Below, in pieces: positions 6,787 to 8,058 of a stretch of DNA of 8,058 nt (the first letter of the stretch is position 1; every line of letters starts with the position of its first letter). Below the pieces are notes generated by a model, which searched no databases, had not been told where the DNA came from, and worked only from the letters and a program-made list of their open reading frames with translations. The position numbers and the translations under genes were made by a program. The stretch is from Actinomycetota bacterium (lineage in GTDB: Bacteria; Actinomycetota; Thermoleophilia; Gaiellales; Gaiellaceae): assembly GCA_013694685.1 (NCBI GenBank), contig JACDBY010000327.1, positions 1-8,058 of the forward strand, given 5' to 3'.

Positions 6787-7004
6787 GATTACTGCACGCT
6801 GCGGGCCGTCAACAACAACGGCGCCACGACGCGATCGCCTTCCTCTACGACGGCAAGGAACTCTACGAGGCCACGACCCGGACGGCGGTGCCTATTACGC
6901 CTTCTACACGTATCCGGAGACCTTCCCGCCCGGGAAGCTGGGGCTGCCGCGCGAAGATCGACGGCGTCGTTGTCGCCCAGCTCTCGTTCACGATCAGCCG
7001 CTGA
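6787..7004 (+). pseudogene. decayed C-terminal gene remnant with compensating frameshifts
   Basis: A degraded protein-coding stretch on the strand opposite to all other genes. FLYDGKELYEAT (6840-6875) is in one frame, DPDGGAYYAFYTYPETFPPG and KLGLPRE (6875-6955) are in a second, and IDGVVVAQLSFTISR with a TGA at 7002-7004 returns to the first. Deleting one A near 6954 restores LPREIDG, and one base is missing near 6874. Third positions are almost all G or C in each segment when read in this switching way, as in real genes here. A further upstream part in the third frame (DYCTLRAVNNNGATTRS, from about 6787) may belong. I do not recognise the family. Real decay and assembly error are both possible; intact neighbours favour decay. 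Confidence 0.5.
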
Positions 7005-7094
7005 CCCGGGGCTCCTGCGTCGCGGAGGGCAGCTTCCCGCTAGGCGGTGAGCCGGGACGTTGCTCGCGAGGCACGGTGCGGTTCGTCGCTGCGG

Positions 7095-7925
7095 TCAGTC
7101 GACCGAGACTCGCTGCGGGGACACACCTCGCCCGGTCATCGCTGCCGCTCCGCAGCGAGCCGCGAAGCCGATCGCGTGCGTGCCCGCGCGACCGGCGGCG
7201 AGCGCGAAGGTGAGTCCCGCGGCAAAGCTGTCGCCCGCACCGTATGAATCGACGATCGCACCTGGGGGGTCGGCTGCGGTGAACGGCCCGCCGGGCCGCG
7301 CCCACCCACCGAGCGCACCCGAGGTCGTGACGACGAGACGCGGCGCCGGCTCGAGCTCGCCGCCCAGGTACCGCTCGGCGTCGTCCTCCCCGCTCCCGAC
7401 GAGCGCGTCGAGCTCGATGCCGCCGCGTTGCAGCACCTCGAGCTCGCGCGAGGTCGCCGTGAGTACGCGCGCCCGCCGCGCGTGCACGAGCGCGTCGACG
7501 TCGCCCGCGACGAAGAAGACGCCGTCCAGCTCCGCGAGCTCGTGCCACGGCAACCGGTCGTCGTGCCCCCGTGGACGGAGCTTCGGACCGACGGTCGTGA
7601 TCGTTCGCTCGCCGTTGTCGTCGACATGGGTGAACGCCCAGCGCTGGGATCGTTCGTCGGGGGCGGCATGCACGACGACGCCGCGGCTCTCGAGCTCCAC
7701 ACGCGCGCGCGTGCCCAGGTCGTCCCCACCGAGGGCTGTGAACAGATGACACTCGTCGGCGAGCAGCGCGAGCTGCACCGCCGCCACCGCCCCTGCGCCG
7801 CCGGCCTGCTCCCACTCCTCGTACGAGTGCGCGATCTCCCCGGCGCCGGGCACTCGCTCGACGCGCGCGAAGCGAACCCATTCGACGTGACCGACGACGG
7901 CGATCCGCACGCGACAAGTCTGCAT
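7095..7925 (-). CDS. PfkB/ribokinase-family carbohydrate or nucleoside kinase
   Basis: An ATP-dependent kinase of the ribokinase/PfkB fold; the substrate cannot be told from the sequence. At 276 residues it is somewhat shorter than ribokinase. The N-terminal glycine motif is AGGAGAVAA at 41-49, followed by FTALGGDDLGTRARVELESRG (a typical PfkB stretch) at about 62-82. The C-terminal signature DSYGAGDSFAAG is at 226-237; the Asp of GAGD (232) is the expected catalytic base and the glycines form the anion hole. In the N-terminal motif the Asn that in ribokinase (GGKGAN) contacts the sugar is replaced by Val47, so the substrate may differ. The ATG at 7925 is chosen over GTG 7910 because GAGGA lies just upstream, though only 2-3 nt away. 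It is separated from mraZ by over 540 nt and is probably an independent unit. Confidence 0.88.
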   Translation of the reverse strand: MQTCRVRIAVVGHVEWVRFARVERVPGAGEIAHSYEEWEQAGGAGAVAAVQLALLADECHLFTALGGDDLGTRARVELESRGVVVHAAPDERSQRWAFTHVDDNGERTITTVGPKLRPRGHDDRLPWHELAELDGVFFVAGDVDALVHARRARVLTATSRELEVLQRGGIELDALVGSGEDDAERYLGGELEPAPRLVVTTSGALGGWARPGGPFTAADPPGAIVDSYGAGDSFAAGLTFALAAGRAGTHAIGFAARCGAAAMTGRGVSPQRVSVD

Positions 7926-7970
7926 TTTCCTCGCGTCGGCGTGGCGCGGGGTTGTTCTCCGGTTTCGCCA

Positions 7971-8000
7971 AGCAGGATTCGACAGAAGCCGAATCCTGCT
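7971..8000. repeat. 11-bp perfect inverted repeat upstream of the kinase gene
   Basis: AGCAGGATTCG (7971-7981) and CGAATCCTGCT (7990-8000) are perfect arms around an 8-nt loop. No T-run follows on either strand, so a factor-independent terminator is not well supported. It lies 45 bp upstream of the kinase ATG, where an operator or a transcript-end hairpin of an upstream gene are both possible. Confidence 0.65.
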
Positions 8001-8028
8001 GCTCGAACCGCCTCTGTGCCATGGACGT

Positions 8029-8050
8029 GTGTCCGACTTCAGTCGGACAC
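8029..8050. repeat. inverted repeat GTGTCCGACT / AGTCGGACAC near right edge
   Basis: Two 10-bp perfect arms (8029-8038 and 8041-8050) are separated by TC; as a hairpin this gives a 9-bp stem with a TTCA loop. On the plus strand it is followed by GTGCTCTT at the window end, so a terminator for a plus-strand transcript cannot be excluded, but the T-run is cut off. It may also be one copy of a dispersed palindromic repeat. Confidence 0.6.
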
Positions 8051-8058
8051 GTGCTCTT

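Larger units (their letters stand above)
7926..8058. other. intergenic region upstream of the kinase gene
   Basis: Apart from the two inverted repeats I see no supported gene here. A minus-strand frame starting at 8022 (MAQRRFEQQDSASVESC) stays open, but only by running over the kinase in another frame. No convincing -35/-10 pair was found for the kinase gene. Confidence 0.4.

Noticed and set aside
6753..7004. Plus-strand frame of 83 codons as an intact small gene
   Set aside because: The best protein-like stretch of this region (YYAFYTYPETFPPG) is in another frame, so the single frame is not the real product; treated as a frameshifted remnant.
6994..8022. Minus-strand open frame of 342 codons starting MAQRRFEQQDS
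   Set aside because: It overlaps the PfkB kinase in another frame and becomes almost pure Arg/Ala/Gly. The kinase frame carries the real motifs.
1..8058. Defence system, prophage, insertion sequence or CRISPR array
   Set aside because: No transposase, integrase, nuclease or repeat-spacer pattern is visible; all recognisable genes are housekeeping.

Overview
The window is the upstream half of a division and cell wall (dcw) cluster, read entirely on the minus strand from right to left. The order is mraZ, rsmH, ftsL, ftsI, murE, murF, mraY, with mraY running off the left edge. Very high GC, GTG starts, GC-rich third codon positions, a meso-diaminopimelate-type MurE and MraZ boxes of the GTGG type point to a high-GC Gram-positive. 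The overall look suggests a deep-branching actinobacterium such as the Thermoleophilia, but this lineage placement is inference from style and no marker in the window fixes it.

Layout, in transcription order. From 8058 to 7926 is a gene-free stretch with two inverted repeats. From 7925 to 7095 is a PfkB-family sugar/nucleoside kinase. From 7094 to 6549 is the long gap ahead of the dcw cluster. It holds a short decayed reading frame on the opposite (plus) strand, then the mraZ promoter overlapped by four GTGG MraZ boxes at exact 10-bp spacing. From 6548 to 3139, mraZ-rsmH-ftsL-ftsI form one tightly overlapping block. A 33-nt gap follows, holding a perfect 20-bp palindrome and a TACAAT hexamer placed for a leaderless murE transcript. 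After murE (3105-1657) comes a gap of about 185 nt. It opens with a 19-bp hairpin at the murE stop and holds a possible 63-codon ORF joined to both neighbours by GTGA overlaps. murF and mraY then overlap by 7 nt.

How the genes work together: MraZ is the DNA-binding regulator of the cluster, and RsmH is a 16S rRNA methyltransferase that is habitually its neighbour. FtsL and FtsI are divisome membrane proteins, FtsI being the septal transpeptidase. MurE and MurF add meso-DAP and D-Ala-D-Ala to the UDP-MurNAc peptide, and MraY loads the product onto undecaprenyl phosphate. The genes themselves are conventional. The points of interest are in the junctions: the MraZ boxes over the promoter, the palindrome and possible leaderless start before murE, and the hairpin plus small ORF between murE and murF. 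I saw no CRISPR array, tRNA, rRNA, insertion sequence or defence system.
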